Of a stretch of DNA of 64,000 nt, positions 33,061-43,944 are shown piece by piece. The first letter of the stretch is position 1. Each line of letters begins with the position of its first letter. The stretch is taken from positions 868,001-932,000 of the forward strand of contig CASBPS010000116.1 in NCBI GenBank assembly GCA_949126835.1, read 5' to 3'. The position numbers and the translations under genes are program-made. Source of the stretch: Anisus vortex. Taxonomy: Eukaryota > Mollusca > Gastropoda > Planorbidae. The notes under the pieces were generated by a model that worked only from the letters and a program-made list of their open reading frames with translations, was not told where the DNA came from and made no database searches.

Positions 33061-33540
33061 AAAAACATTTCTGGATAAGCACCATTTGCAAGTTATCTAT
33101 TAATGTATGTCTAGAAACTGTGACATCTTTTATAAGAACGTATAGATAAAAACTGAAGGAATTATGCAGACAATAAAATAAGTTGTAGACATTTTAATAG
33201 ACAAAAGCTCTACAGTACAAACACATATACATTTTGATTTTGAGAATTGTACCAGTTGTTCCAAACTTTGTAAAGAAAACTGGTAAAGACATATAATTGA
33301 TAACACCTTGAAGCAAGTAATTATCTTCCACTGACAATTTCAAGATATCAAATGAATTTTCCCGTTTGGTTTCAGGATACGTTAACAAATACTAATGAAT
33401 TACTAGTTAGTCTACCTTTTACCACTGCAATAAAATGATTACAAGATCTACGAACAAATAACTAATATTATAATTTCAAATAATGGGGCTATCGCAACTG
33501 CTGGATGCAAAAAATAAACTTTTTCTTAGACCATGAGCCT
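33061..33540. repeat. Block F/C fragments
   Basis: The first part (AAGTTATCTATTAATGTATG) matches 520 and 20798. From 33170 the sequence matches block C (GAATTGTACCAGTTGTTCCA, CAATTTCAAGATATCAAATG, GGCTATCGCAACTGCTGGAT). Confidence 0.6.
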
Positions 33541-33544
33541 TGAC

Positions 33545-34070
33545 ACGTCCAATAAAAGATAATGATTTGTTTGATTGGACGAGTCCAATAAAAGATAATG
33601 ATTTGTTTGAATGGACTCATCCAATAAATGATAATGATTTGTTATATGGACTCGTCCAATAAATGGTAATGGTAATTTATATAGCGTTTCTATCCATGCT
33701 ATTTTAGCATGCTCAGTACGCTCTAGAAGACTATTAATCTGTGAGAGGTTTCACTGCTGCCGGTTAAGCGCATGTGATAACAACTCAATATTAACGTCAT
33801 CTAGTCCCAAAACTCCCGTAGGGCGACAGGGATCTGCCGGTGGCGGGGCTCGAACCCGCGACGTGTCAAGTGATTTTTTGGTTGACAGTCTGGTGAGCTA
33901 ACCGCTAGGCCAGCCGGCTTCACAAATGATAATGGTTTGTTTAAATGGACTCGTCCAATAAAAGATAATGATTTGTTTGAATGGACTCGTCCAATAAAAG
34001 ATAATGATTGTTTGAATGGACTCGTCCAATAAAAGATAATGATTTGTTTGAATGGACTCGTCCAATAATA
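33545..34070. repeat. 36-bp minisatellite, interrupted by SINE B
   Basis: Unit TCCAATAAAAGATAATGATT plus TGTTTGAATGGACTCG. There are about 3.5 units left of the SINE and about 4 to its right. The same unit makes the 21-unit array at 53742-54495. Confidence 0.95.
33674..33923 (-). mobile_element. SINE B, full-length, tRNA-derived, LINE-type tail
   Basis: The minus-strand 5' head contains A box TGGCCTAGCGG (plus 33902-33912) and B box GGGTTCGAGCC (plus 33847-33857), with a long variable region as in a serine-type tRNA. The 3' tail is AGAGCGTACTGAGCATGCTA, AAATAGCATGGATAGAAACG, CTATATAAATTACC. That tail matches the LINE end at 48905-48972, including the CATGCTA/TAGCATG hairpin. Target duplications AAATGGTAATGGT (33661-33673) and AAATGATAATGGT (33924-33936) match 12/13. 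It inserted into the 36-bp array. Confidence 0.9.
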
Positions 34071-34074
34071 GTTC

Positions 34075-34300
34075 AGAATCTGAAATGTTTTTGTTTCTCT
34101 GTTGTTTTTTTCTCTATCTTCTTTACTTGAACGTGGTTTGATCTTAACGAAAAAATGTGACTAAAGTTTAAACACTGGAGTGGGTATTTCACACAAAGGT
34201 TCTTCATCAAGTTGTAGCACCCAACACGGGGCGTAAACTAAATAGGTTTTATTCTAAACAGGAAGAATTCTGATGTATCCCATGATGTAGAAGATATAGA
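34075..34300. repeat. Block H, copy 2
   Basis: CTTGAACGTGGTTTGATCTT, GGTATTTCACACAAAGG, AACAGGAAGAATTCTGATGT, GATGTAGAAGATATAGAT match 3025-3200. Immediately right of the 36-bp array. Confidence 0.75.
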
Positions 34301-34450
34301 TCGCCGCCTTTATTTTACCCCAACTAAGGTCAGAGCTGGGTAGACTCAGGGACAGCCTCCAGACCCGGGGAAATAGCCTAGCCTGCACCAGGATTCGAAC
34401 CCAGGAACTTCGATACGCAAGCCGAACGTGCTGTCACACGGTCACAGTGC
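34300..34450 (-). mobile_element. SINE A, 5' part with tRNA head
   Basis: CCCCAACTAAGGTCAGAGCT, GACCCGGGGAAATAGCCTAG, CCTGCACCAGGATTCGAACC. The head is more decayed than at 32.1 kb. The 3' part is missing. Confidence 0.8.
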
Positions 34451-34687
34451 CCCCTCAGATAGACACAAGGACAAAATAATTTTCTTGTTTTATATTTTAG
34501 AACAACTGCAGAGACGTATTCTTCTTACCATGGCATCCAAGCATGGAATGGGTTACCTTAATTAACTAGGAAAACTAGTAACTTAACATAATTTAAAACA
34601 TTAAATCAAAATGCAGACTAGACTCAAACCACGAAGAATAATCAATATATATATATATATACGGTGAGTTTGTTTATTTATATATTT
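34451..34687. other. Spacer with (TA)n
   Basis: Partly block E/F-like (GGAAAACTAGTAACTTAACA). A short (AT)n run is at 34643-34661. Confidence 0.4.
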
Positions 34688-35429
34688 ACTAGTGGTTATG
34701 CCCGTCAAAATGACGGAGAAACGAATGACTACAATGTGTTTTGTTAAGAGATAAAGAAAAGAGACTATATTACAATAAAGACAATGAACGTTTCTTTTCG
34801 GTATTTAGTATTTGTTCTTTTTAATTGTTTCTGGTCGCCCGGACCCTGGCATGTGCATAATAATTGTTACTGTCAAGCTTCTGGTATTAAAACGTAGCAA
34901 ACAGTTGTGTTGACTTGACTTGTTATTAATAATAGCCTATTAAATTAACAATAATATACTATCTAAAAGAAAAAAAAACCACAATACCAAACAATAAAAA
35001 GGTAAATAATAAAAAAAGCGTAGAAAATAATATTTCAATACCATAAAAACTAAAGTGAGAACGATTTTTTTCGGTATTTAATTTTTGTTCTTGCTTATTG
35101 TATTAATAAAACAGTGTTGAGAATGTTTCTTTCGGTATTTAGTTTTTGTTATTTTTAATTGTTTCTTGTCGACCTGACCCTGGCATATGCATAAGAATTG
35201 TGGCCTCAAGGACTGGCGTAGTGTGTAAACCGCCGATACATTCCCATTAAGAATACACTGGCGGGCGAACGCATGGGGCACAGCCCCCGCAGCGGGTCAG
35301 AGGTCCATCACACTGCCGAGAGGCCACTGGTCTCCAGTTTTCATTGTAATGTTTTATTTTGTCTCTCTCTTAACAAAACACATTGTAGTCATTCTTTTCT
35401 CCGTCGTTTTGACGGGCGTAACCACTAGT
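34688..35429. mobile_element. Inverted pair of Helitron-like 3' ends
   Basis: About 64-bp arms: 34688-34752 starts ACTAGTGGTTATGCCCGTCA and 35365-35429 ends TGACGGGCGTAACCACTAGT. Only about three mismatches are seen by eye. Each arm, read outward, ends CTAGT preceded by a CCGTC/GACGG hairpin about 10 bases inside, as at Helitron 3' ends. Between the arms are a direct repeat (CGGTATTTAG...CCTGGCAT near 34800 and 35133) and a family Q fragment (35215-35335). Confidence 0.5.
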
Positions 35430-35856
35430 AATAATAATAATGGTTATTTATATAACGCTTCCATCCATGCTACTTTAGCATGCTCAGTGAGCTCTAGAAG
35501 ATTATTTTCGTCCTCTGGGCCTAACTCTCATGTAAGGCAACAAGGATCGGTCGGCGTTAGGTGTAATGATATTTGAGAACTTGATTGTTTCGTTAATTAG
35601 AGAACTTCTTGTTTCGTTATTTGGACTGACTTAATAGGTCACTTTCTGTGTTGTTGTCCTTGTCAAAGCCTCGCTGCTTTATCTCTTGTTCGACCATTAA
35701 AGAAATTTAAGTTATTGTTATACCTATGAATACATTAATGACAATTTGTTGTTATTAAGATTACGGAACCATTACATCAGAGATAGAACCCACGACGTGT
35801 CGGTTGGTTTTTGCTTGATAGTCCGGTGAACTAACCGCAGGACCAGTCGGATAAGC
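35430..35856 (-). mobile_element. SINE B, copy 2, split by an insert
   Basis: The left part carries the 3' tail: ATAATAATAATGG, TATATAACGC, hairpin CATGCTACTTTAGCATG (35466-35482). The right part (35777-35856) is the decayed tRNA head: ATAGAACCCACGACGTGTCG, GTCCGGTGAACTAACCGC. The 215 bp between them are foreign (next entry). Confidence 0.75.
35562..35776. mobile_element. 215-bp TGTAATG/CATTACA insertion, possible solo LTR
   Basis: This segment separates the two halves of SINE B. Its ends TGTAATG and CATTACA are perfect inverted repeats of the TG...CA type. Flanking TTAGG and TCAGA could be a diverged 5-bp target duplication. Internal CCATTAAAG could be a polyadenylation signal. It is short for an LTR, and a MITE is an alternative. 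Confidence 0.4.
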
Positions 35857-35859
35857 GTA

Positions 35860-36550
35860 GACCAAAATGATCTTCTGTATAGAAAGAGTGTCTGTAACAT
35901 ATAAAATAAGAACAAACAATGAGTTAGTGTAGTCAAGATTGTGTTTCTTGAAAACTTTCATCAGCAATTTGACAATGTCATTAAAAGAATGGACAACTGT
36001 ACACCTATTTCATTTGCCATCAAACACCTAATTTACAACACACAGTCACCCACAGTAGAATGCGTTATGTTGAATAATAGAAGATATAATAACAATAATA
36101 ATAAAATTTGTATAGCGCTGTCAACAAACATTATGTGTCAGTTTAATTTGTTTAAACGAAACTCAACGTGAGCTAACCCGGTATATAAATAATTAAACAA
36201 ATGACTACTAGATGTAGTAACAAAAATCGGATCAAGGGAGATAATAGTACAATTTTAATTCTTAGGGCTATGTTTTTTTGTTAATGTTTTCTATACAATT
36301 GGCAAGTGTGTGACAAAATGGTAACAACTTAAATAAGCACTCATACAAATAAAAAAAAAAAAAAATAATAATAATTTATGTTTTTAAATTATGAATGTAT
36401 CTTTCAAAACAACTTTCTAGCTACTAGATTGTTTTCATTAGTATCCGATTAGCGCTTTTAATTGTGTGCGTATATATCAAATTAAAGTCATTTTTTAACA
36501 GCCTTAATATTTAGGCTTAATAACAATGGAAAATATATGTAGAGGGCTTT
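35860..36550. repeat. Block E, partial copy
   Basis: GACAATGTCATTAAAAGAAT, ACACACAGTCACCCACAGTA and GTTATGTTGAATAATAGAAG match 5359-5445 and 43125-43245. A LINE-tail stub of the 41.7-kb family lies at 36085-36175 (minus). Then a minus long-arm repeat follows: core ATCAAGGGAGATAATAG, arm TTAACAGCCTTAATATTTAG (36495). Confidence 0.65.
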
Positions 36551-36959
36551 AGTTCCACTGTCCACACCTATAAGACCAACCAACCTCTTACAGTATATGT
36601 TTGATTAACGCATCATATTCCTCCATTAAGAGTCTTTGTTGGTTCATTTTGCAATCATTTTATTTTTTCTTGTAGTTGTAGAAAGTCGACTTGCTAGAAA
36701 TTCATCAGTATTTAATAACGTATCTGAAACCCCAACATTAATTTTCATTTGATAACTTGAAATTGTTTGTTAAAGTCAATATTAAGTGCTTCAATGTGTT
36801 ATCAATTATATGTCTTTATCAGTAATCTTTATATAGAAAGGATAAAAAAAAACTGGGTCGATTCGCAAAATCAAAATGTTGTCTTTCTACAACAATAGAC
36901 TCATTGACCGTATTGAATAATAAATTAGTTAATGAAGCTTTCTTTTTTTTAATAAAGTC
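36551..36959. repeat. Block C-like tract, inverted
   Basis: AATTTTCATTTGATAACTTG, TTCAATGTGTTATCAATTAT and GTCTTTATCAGTAATCTTTA are the reverse complement of the 24350-24450 / 59750 part of block C. Confidence 0.55.
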
Positions 36960-37460
36960 TTAATGAGGCCTGACCTTTTGGGTTCAATGCATGCATGGAC
37001 TTTCTTTTTATTTCCGGCAAAAAACTTAAAATGATGTTTTCTTTTTTTTTAAAGTATATCATTTAAAAATAAACACAGGTTACAAGAATAAGTTTTTTAA
37101 ATCAAAAGTGAGTAAGCTATAGTTAAAAGTCGGGCGTGTTAGTCGCATTCAGTTTAATTAATTTTTCTTAGTTTACAAATTGCATCCATTAATTTAAACT
37201 ATATAGGTCAGGTTTTAATGTATATACGTACTTCCGGTTTACTTTTGGAAACATATTTAAATGAATTTTTAAAATATTATATATTCAAAATAGTGATTCT
37301 TCATGTCTGATGTTCAAAATCAATCGTTTTCTTTCGGTAACATTTTTTGAAAATATTTTTATCGCAACATAGATCTATTAACTAATAGTATCGGAAGTGT
37401 TGGAATGGACTTTTTAGGTTAACCATGGATAAATAATCGTTAAGATTTGACAATCTTCGA
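36960..37460. repeat. Block G, copy 3
   Basis: TGACCTTTTGGGTTCAATGC, TCAAAAGTGAGTAAGC, AAACTATATAGGTCAGG, CTTCATGTCTGATGTTCAAA, AAATAATCGTTAAGATTTGA. Matches 58555-59110 over its full length. Confidence 0.8.
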
Positions 37461-37985
37461 AGCCTATCTGGACGACACTAATTTCGCGGTATAATCCGAA
37501 CAGGACATCAAAACCATCTTCAAACTTTTCAACAACTACAAGGCAGAATCCGTAGGAAAAAAACAACAACATTAAAGTATCCAAGATAATGGGCCTGGGC
37601 TCATGGACCCAAAGACAACACTTTCCACACAACTTATAAAATAAAATCACAATCACATGCATCATCTGGTATAACTAGTCTATCCAAACAACTACAACTC
37701 AGAACAATACAGCGAAATCTTACAATCAACAGACGAAACAATAAACTTGTACAAACACATTTCACATACAATATTTGGTAGTTCTGTCATCGTCAACACT
37801 TTCATTTTTCAAAAAAAATATCTACATCTTATCAGTTACAGAACAACCACTAAATTCCGTAACAAAATTCAAACCAATAAAATCAGATCTTTCATTTTCA
37901 AATCAACCGTCCTCAAAATACAGAACTACATACTTATACAAAGCTAGATAGAAGGCGGCATAGGCCAACAAGACTTTACATACAA
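37455..37985 (+). mobile_element. L1/Tx1-like LINE RT fragment, copy 2
   Basis: The plus strand reads AYLDDTNFAV (RT box 5, with YADD changed to YLDD), then SEQDIKTIFKLFNNYKAES, a shifted KIMGLGSWTQRQHFP, and later FGSSVIVNTFIFQK, YLHLISYRTTTKFRNK and IRSFIFKSTVLKIQNYILIQ. It is parallel to 9105-9640 and shares that copy's left flank. It has at least two frameshifts. Confidence 0.7.
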
Positions 37986-38479
37986 AACACAGGCACTTAG
38001 CGGTTCCCAACCTGTGGGTCGAGATTCATTGGGTGTCCAACGACCATTTCGCGAAGATCGCCTACATTTTACCATCCACAATTTTAATAAACATATATCA
38101 ATAATCTTAAGAATCGAGATATTGTTTATATATTCGTCTCCAAGCGGGTCCGTACTCACGCAGATTCATCCACATACGAGTACTAGGCGTAATTACATCA
38201 TCGCGCCAACCCCATCACATACTCCTCTTACAAATACATGTGTATGTAACAGGGTTTGTATAATATACTTATGCATACCAGTTACACATGTGTAGAGAGT
38301 TGTTGTGTTAAAAGTATATTCTCTGTTAAAAGCTGCTTCTGTGTTGAAAGCAGCAGTATTGGCAGTAAAACGACACTTCATGAATATTATATTGGAATTT
38401 AGTTTAGATACTTTTCGGTCTGGATTTATAAATTCGGTATTGAATGAGTCATCAACAGTCATCGGGACTCTGAGTATGA
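37986..38479. other. Unassigned stretch
   Basis: Three overlapping open frames of 70-110 residues occur on both strands, but none shows a recognisable domain or splice context. I see no matching sequence elsewhere in the window. Left without a call. Confidence 0.35.
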
Positions 38480-39125
38480 TTGATCGGCAAACATTAGCAA
38501 CAAAGACGTTGTTTGTAACTAGCACTACAAGAAGTATTTAAACACGTCATACGTTGTGTCAATTCTGTACAGGCGAGCACTTTAAACTGCTGACTGTTTC
38601 TGCAACTGTACAAAGAGTTGGAAACACCGAACAAACGTGTTTCTGAGCTTCAGATAAGATCGAAACTTTTTAAAATCAGAAAGCAAAGCCGCATATTGTT
38701 TTTGAGATTAATCACTATTCTTTAAAAGTAAAGGCGGCCTGGCATTGTGCTGGCCACACAATCCCCTAATATGAAGTGGCGACAGAAACTATTAATCTTC
38801 TCTCACAGTGATTTTACAGATCAGTCACACGCACACGTAGCTTAGCCTACAAAACATCCAACACTTAATACACAGTAAAACAAAAAACAACAACGCATCT
38901 AAACAGCTCTCACAACACACACACACACACACACACACAAACACTATTTGCCACAACTAAGTGGATGAAATACTTAGGCACCATATATTTCAGTAAACAT
39001 AATAAACCTACATAACATAAACATTACACCCGAAGTCTCATTACACTCATCAACATCTCCGGACACCCAAGCAAGAACACGCACTTAATTACAATAACAG
39101 AATACAACAAACAATCTGGTCCAAC
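38480..39125. repeat. Block I, copy with SINE A remnant
   Basis: TGATCGGCAAACATTAGCAA, CTGTACAGGCGAGCACTTTA, TTTTTGAGATTAATCACTAT; reverse SINE A piece at 38725-38800 (AAAGGCGGCCTGGCATTGTG). Then a (CA)n run at 38913-38939, ACTAAGTGGATGAAATACTT and ATTACAATAACAGAATACAA. Confidence 0.75.
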
Positions 39126-39400
39126 TATCGTGGTGGCTCGCCCGTATACCTGCACTGTCTTCCGGTAGCAAAAATATTATACTATAGGTACAGGCGTCCA
39201 GGCATAGGGTGTTTTTCGAGATGGGAATGCAGCGTCCATTGCTTCCTCCCCACCGAGACCCCGTGGCCTCTCGGCAGTGCAATGGATCTCGGACCCGCTG
39301 CCTTATACGTGTCGTATGGTGGCTGGAGCCCGGACATAGTTCACTCAATCCTAAGCGTTACGCCCTGGACACAAGAGCCGAAAGGCTCGTTCGGGTTTTT
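39120..39400. repeat. Family Q repeat
   Basis: TGGTGGCTCGCCCGTATACC, CATTGCTTCCTCCCCACCGA and GGCCTCTCGGCAGTGCAATG are the reverse complement of the 21290-21470 arrangement. Confidence 0.7.
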
Positions 39401-39464
39401 TAAGAGAATTTTTAATTTGGTCCAACTATCTGCAATTTTTTCCAATCATTTATATTGTCTAAAC

Positions 39465-39512
39465 GCTGCTTCACCAGCCCTATGATCAGTTTGGTCCGAA
39501 GGGCACTTTTCT
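39465..39512 (+). mobile_element. SINE A 3' fragment, reverse orientation
   Basis: GCTGCTTCACCAGCCCTATG followed by ATCAGTTTGGTCCGAAGGGC is the reverse complement of the SINE A 3' portion. Confidence 0.8.
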
Positions 39513-39534
39513 TTTATACTTTTATATTGTCTAA

Positions 39535-39665
39535 ACAGCATTTCTGCTGTCAGTCTCTCCGTCGTCCACCTTCTACAGAGCCTTAGAGGATGGTTTTTAG
39601 CAAGTTCTTAGGGCGCAACACATGGCCGACCCATGTCAGCTTGCGCCGCTTGATTGTTGCCATAG
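39535..39665 (-). mobile_element. LINE ORF2 C-terminal fragment (group P)
   Basis: The minus strand reads LTWVGHVLRPKNLLKTIL, a stop, then GSVEGGRRR. This matches the RRxLxWxGHVLRM...GxRxRGRPxxRW tail that follows the region seen at 23227-23590. It carries a poly-T interruption near 39670. Confidence 0.75.
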
Positions 39666-39669
39666 TGTT

Positions 39670-40750
39670 TTTTTTTGACGGCCCTCAATTGAGGATATTC
39701 TATCACAGACATACTCATTAGTCCTGTGTTTTAGGTAGGAGATTGATATTATTTTTTCTCATGCATTTATTTTCTTTTCGTTATCGGCTTTTGATCTAGC
39801 TATTCATCAGCATTGGTATTATTCAAGTAGAATATTAACATTTATGTGGCTATCTTATGGACTCGTCAACTTCTGTATTTATTAACCTCATAGCTTGTAA
39901 ATTGTAGAAGGCACATGTTCATACAGTCAATGGATGGGTTAATACATGGAGGATCACCCCGAGAGTGCCTACGGAACCACGAGGATCCTCGAATTCGTCT
40001 TAACAATGATGGGGTAGAAAGTTAGGCACACCTAACTCTTCCTAAACAGAACTAGGCACAGAAGTCAACAAAAAACCGAGGTTTGAATGGAACTGTTTAC
40101 ATCATCCTGTATTTTTTTTTAGTAATCTTCGGAGCAATAAAGACTAACGTAAACACAAATGAAATAATTAGTGGACATTTAGCTACATGAGAATAGAACT
40201 ACAAGATACAACATGAAATTATAATAAATATATGAAATGAATAAATAACAATATTGTCTTTGCAAGTCTTTGTCTTTAGGGGCCATCATTATATTTCATT
40301 TTTACGTTGCGGGGAGGGTGAGTTGGGTTATAAAATAATGCGTACGGAGTTGTGTGGGTGGGGAATGGGGGAGAGGTACAGCTCCGTTAGAAGACTGGTA
40401 GAACAGAATTACTTTCTCAAGTGCAGGCAGAAATATGACAAATTATTTGATGGAAAGTAAAACGAGAAATTATGTCGGTTGTTTTTACTTCACTTAAAAT
40501 GGTTGCCAAGGGCATTCAAGACTGAATATATAGAGACTGATGTGAACTAATTAAATATACATGTAGTGAACATTTTTAATTAAAGACTAAACATTCCTAC
40601 TCAGTACTAAAACATTTCTAGATCTATTTGATTTAAATTTAATTTCTAAATCTAGTTTAGATTTCTCTTTCGTTTATTTTAATGCATTGATTAATTTTGT
40701 ATATAATTTCTTCAAACAAATGTCAACTTCAACTAACCATATATGTAAAA
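39670..40750. other. About 1.1 kb with nothing recognised
   Basis: No paralogue elsewhere in the window and no motif I can name. A 68-residue plus frame at 40254-40460 has no domain, splice signals or homologue here. It is one of the few apparently single-copy tracts. Confidence 0.4.
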
Positions 40751-43280
40751 AAAAGTTAAATAGTTAAACAAATTACTACTAGGTATAATTTTAAAAATGT
40801 GTTGTTTTTAAACATGGTTAGGGAAGGAGCGAAAGAGAAGGTCCAGAAAATGTGCATGTTGTATCTGAAAGTTAAAACTGACGTACAATAAGAACGTTGC
40901 ATCTTAAAAACATTAGATTTGTGTATTCTAGAATGAAGTAAAATAATGTTTTCACAAGCTTATATGTGTACAATATTGTTATGGGAATGCTTTATGATAT
41001 TATACATGCATAGTAAACCTAGTTGAAACGAAGGAGCTTCTTGCGAAATTTTAATTTTTTACCTCTTTGGATTAAAGAGTCCATTCAACAAGCATATTGA
41101 ATTGTATATATTATATAAATAGGGCTAAATAAACTTAGTTAAAGGAATATACAATAGTTTGATACACACAGAAAAAAAAAAGCCATTATACATTTCAAGA
41201 TACTTAAATCTAAATTTAGACATCTAGATTTAATTCAAAATGTAATCAGGGGAGATAATAAGCCTACTTTATTTCGCAGGGTTTCATTAATTGTTAATGA
41301 TTCTTTTTACTACACAATTTGCCTTTAAATTAATACATGAATTAATACATTTATATCAGTACTCATATTTAGAAAAAATACATAACATAAAACAAAGAAA
41401 AAATTAATGTTTTTACATTGTAAATGAAATTTTTGAAACAGCGTATTAGCTACTAGGAGATTTTCATTAGTATGCATTTACTACTTTTAATTGTATATAT
41501 AAATTGCCACTTTGGAAAATTTTTGAACAGCCTAATTATAAAGGCTTTATTTTGTAAAAAAAAAGATTGAAGTGTCTCGAGGGAATACCTTCCTACCCCT
41601 CTTCCCTTTAACACACACTAACCGCCCTCCATTACCGCTAGTTTGCTTACCGTTCCTCTCCCCCTGACAGGATTACGACCTTAAGAGTCAGATTAAATGT
41701 AACATGAAATGTTAATTTCATTAATTTGGCCAAATTCACTGGTCCAGAATATATTACTGTGATAAACTGTCAAGTGCCATTTGTTAACAAAGTGAGGAAT
41801 CTTGGTGTTTTATTGGATCCCACGCTGTCTTTCGACCTGCATATTTCTCAAATGTGCAGAGGTCTATATCTACAGTTGCGTAGACTCGGCCTAATACGAC
41901 CCTATTTGTCCAATGTTTCTGCAAAGACACTGGCAGTCGCTCTGATACTTTCGCGTATCTACTATTGTAACGCCCTGCTAGCCAGCCGGCCTGCCCGAGG
42001 ACAAAATCGCCAGACTACAGCGAATACAGAACAGTACTGCGCGTTTGGTTATGTGCAGGTCTAAAAGAGACTCGGTAACTGCCCTTCTACGCTCGCTCCA
42101 CTGGCTCCCCGTGAAAGCCAGAATTGAGTATAAAGTTGCGCTACTTTGCCATCAGTGCATTTTTAACAACAAGTTTCCGTCCTATCTTAAGGCACTAATC
42201 ACACCTTATGTCCCGCAAAGAACACTTTGTTCTGCAAACTCATCGCTTCTGGAAGAGCCCCGTTTCTCTCTGACGACCGTTGGCCTTAGAGCCTTCTCAG
42301 TATCTGGTCCGAAGGTGTGGAATCAACTTCCCATTCAACTGAGGCGAACAAGCTCTACTGTTTCTTTCAAACAGAATTTAAAAACTCATTTTTTCAATAT
42401 TTACTTTAGATAACATTTAACATGCTTTATAAACTTACTGTCTTTTTTATGGGTTGGGTCGGTTAATACTACATTTATTTGTTTTGTCTTTTTTAATCAT
42501 CAATTTAGCTCTGTCACCTGGCCTAGGGTAATATAGTATTCTTAGTTGTATGTTAAACGCGCTCTGAGCTTACATTATGTTTGTTGGCAGCGCTATAAAA
42601 ATATTATTATTATTATTATTATTACGTTTTTATTTACAAATCTCAAGATGCATTGTGAACCTACAAATCGATAGTGTACCAACCTTTTCCGGTCCTATTC
42701 CTTCATTAAATGACAAACTATGTATGTGTACTGCGTTACTGGTTGTTCGGCGAGTAAGAAGAAATGTAAGGGAATACATTTTATTACATTTTCATTTGCT
42801 ACATAACAACAATATATTATTACAAAGCTCATAACATAATTATAATAACACTTTCGTATCCAATATGGCAGAAAAAAAACATATCAGTATTCTTTCTTCC
42901 TGATTGGCACCTGGCATACAATAGGTAATCTGGACAAACCAGGTAAACTAGTAACTTTACATCATTTAAAACACTTTTCTAATCAAACAAGGGAAAGGGG
43001 AGGACGCAATCATCTTCAGTAAAGAAGGAGCTTATGTAACTTATAAATATCTCTTGTAAACGAACATCGAGTTAGTGTAGTCCTGATTGACTTTGTTAAT
43101 AATTTGAATATACATTTAATTTTGACAATGTCATTAAAAACTGTACACTTATTCAAGATCAATAACTTAAACTACATAGTTCATTTACATATTATAGTCA
43201 TCCACAGTAGTATGTGTTTTGTTGAATAATAGCAGATAGTTAGCAGCACGACACATTTTATCGGTAATAAATACCGCCCC
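40750..43280. repeat. Block E, copy 3, split by a LINE
   Basis: Core AGGGGAGATAATAAGCC (41240) and arm AACAGCCTAATTATAAAGGC (41526) of a minus long-arm repeat. Then come CCGCCCTCCATTACCGC and GTCAGATTAAATGTAACATG, the LINE insert, CAAATCTCAAGATGCATTGT, CAATATGGCAGAAAAAAAAC and GACAATGTCATTAAAAACTG. Confidence 0.8.
41711..42625 (+). mobile_element. 5'-truncated LINE inserted in block E
   Basis: The plus strand reads VNKVRNLGVLLDPTLSFDLH, GLIRPYLSNVSAKTLAVALI, then after a frameshift near 42040 SVTALLRSLHWLPVKARIEY and FSVSGPKVWNQLPIQLRR, ending NLKTHFFNIYFR. This is the post-RT region of an I/Jockey/CR1-group ORF2. The 3'UTR ends GTTTGTTGGCAGCGCTATAA followed by (ATT)n. The boundaries follow from block E copies 1 and 2, which lack it. 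Decay is light: one frameshift and otherwise long open frames. Confidence 0.88.
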
Positions 43281-43289
43281 CTCCCCCTT

Positions 43290-43780
43290 TCTTATTCTGT
43301 GAGATAAGTCTAAATATAGTAACATTTCTAGTTTTTATGTTTTTCTCTCCACAATAACTCACTAGACATGTCAGTCAATAGTGGAACAGTCAATTTCTTT
43401 ATTTGTTGACTTATCTAGTTACAAATTAATGGTGAATGAATTTAAAATATATAGCTACATTTAAATTATTACTTAGTAAATGGGAACTAATTATTTTAAG
43501 TATATTCTTACCGCCCCGCCCACTTTCACTTCAACGTCCCCTCCCTCCCCTGTACCGTCCCAATAAACTTCATCCCCACCCCTCCCTTCCCATACCTCCT
43601 TACCGCCCTCGTTGAGAATCTATTTTCTAAGAGTCTTCTACACGAGTCTTCAATTTATTCTACTTAAATCATAGGCTCACAAACGGAAAGTTAAAGCCCC
43701 ACAGGGGGGCGGTGAGAATATGTTAGGGGGCGCTGTTTTTCCCGCCAGTTGTAGGAGGGCGTTTAAACTGCTGTATAATT
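43290..43780. repeat. Block J, copy 1
   Basis: TCACTAGACATGTCAGTCAA, TCTTTATTTGTTGACTTATC, a CCCCTCCC-rich stretch, CTAAGAGTCTTCTACACGAG and GTTAGGGGGCGCTG. Copies at 52553-52750 and 53015-53335, with the latter two partial. Confidence 0.75.
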
Positions 43781-43944
43781 AATTTTTTTTTCAAAATTTA
43801 GATTTGCTTTAATTGTAATAACGTTAATATTTTAACCCTGTGGGTTAAGACACAAATAATTAATCGACTGTTCTACAATAGACTTTGCCTATGTGTCTAC
43901 TGTGTAATTGTAGCGTAAAATTAAATCAAAGCCTTTTTTTATGT

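Noticed and set aside
33838..33925. tRNA-Ser-like gene on the minus strand
   Set aside because: It is the head of SINE B, flanked by 13-bp target duplications and joined to a LINE-type tail.
38193..38541. Overlapping 78-110-residue frames on both strands
   Set aside because: Composition and overlap look like chance open frames; no motif recognised.
40254..40460. 68-residue plus frame as a small gene
   Set aside because: No recognisable domain, no signal peptide, no splice context and no paralogue.
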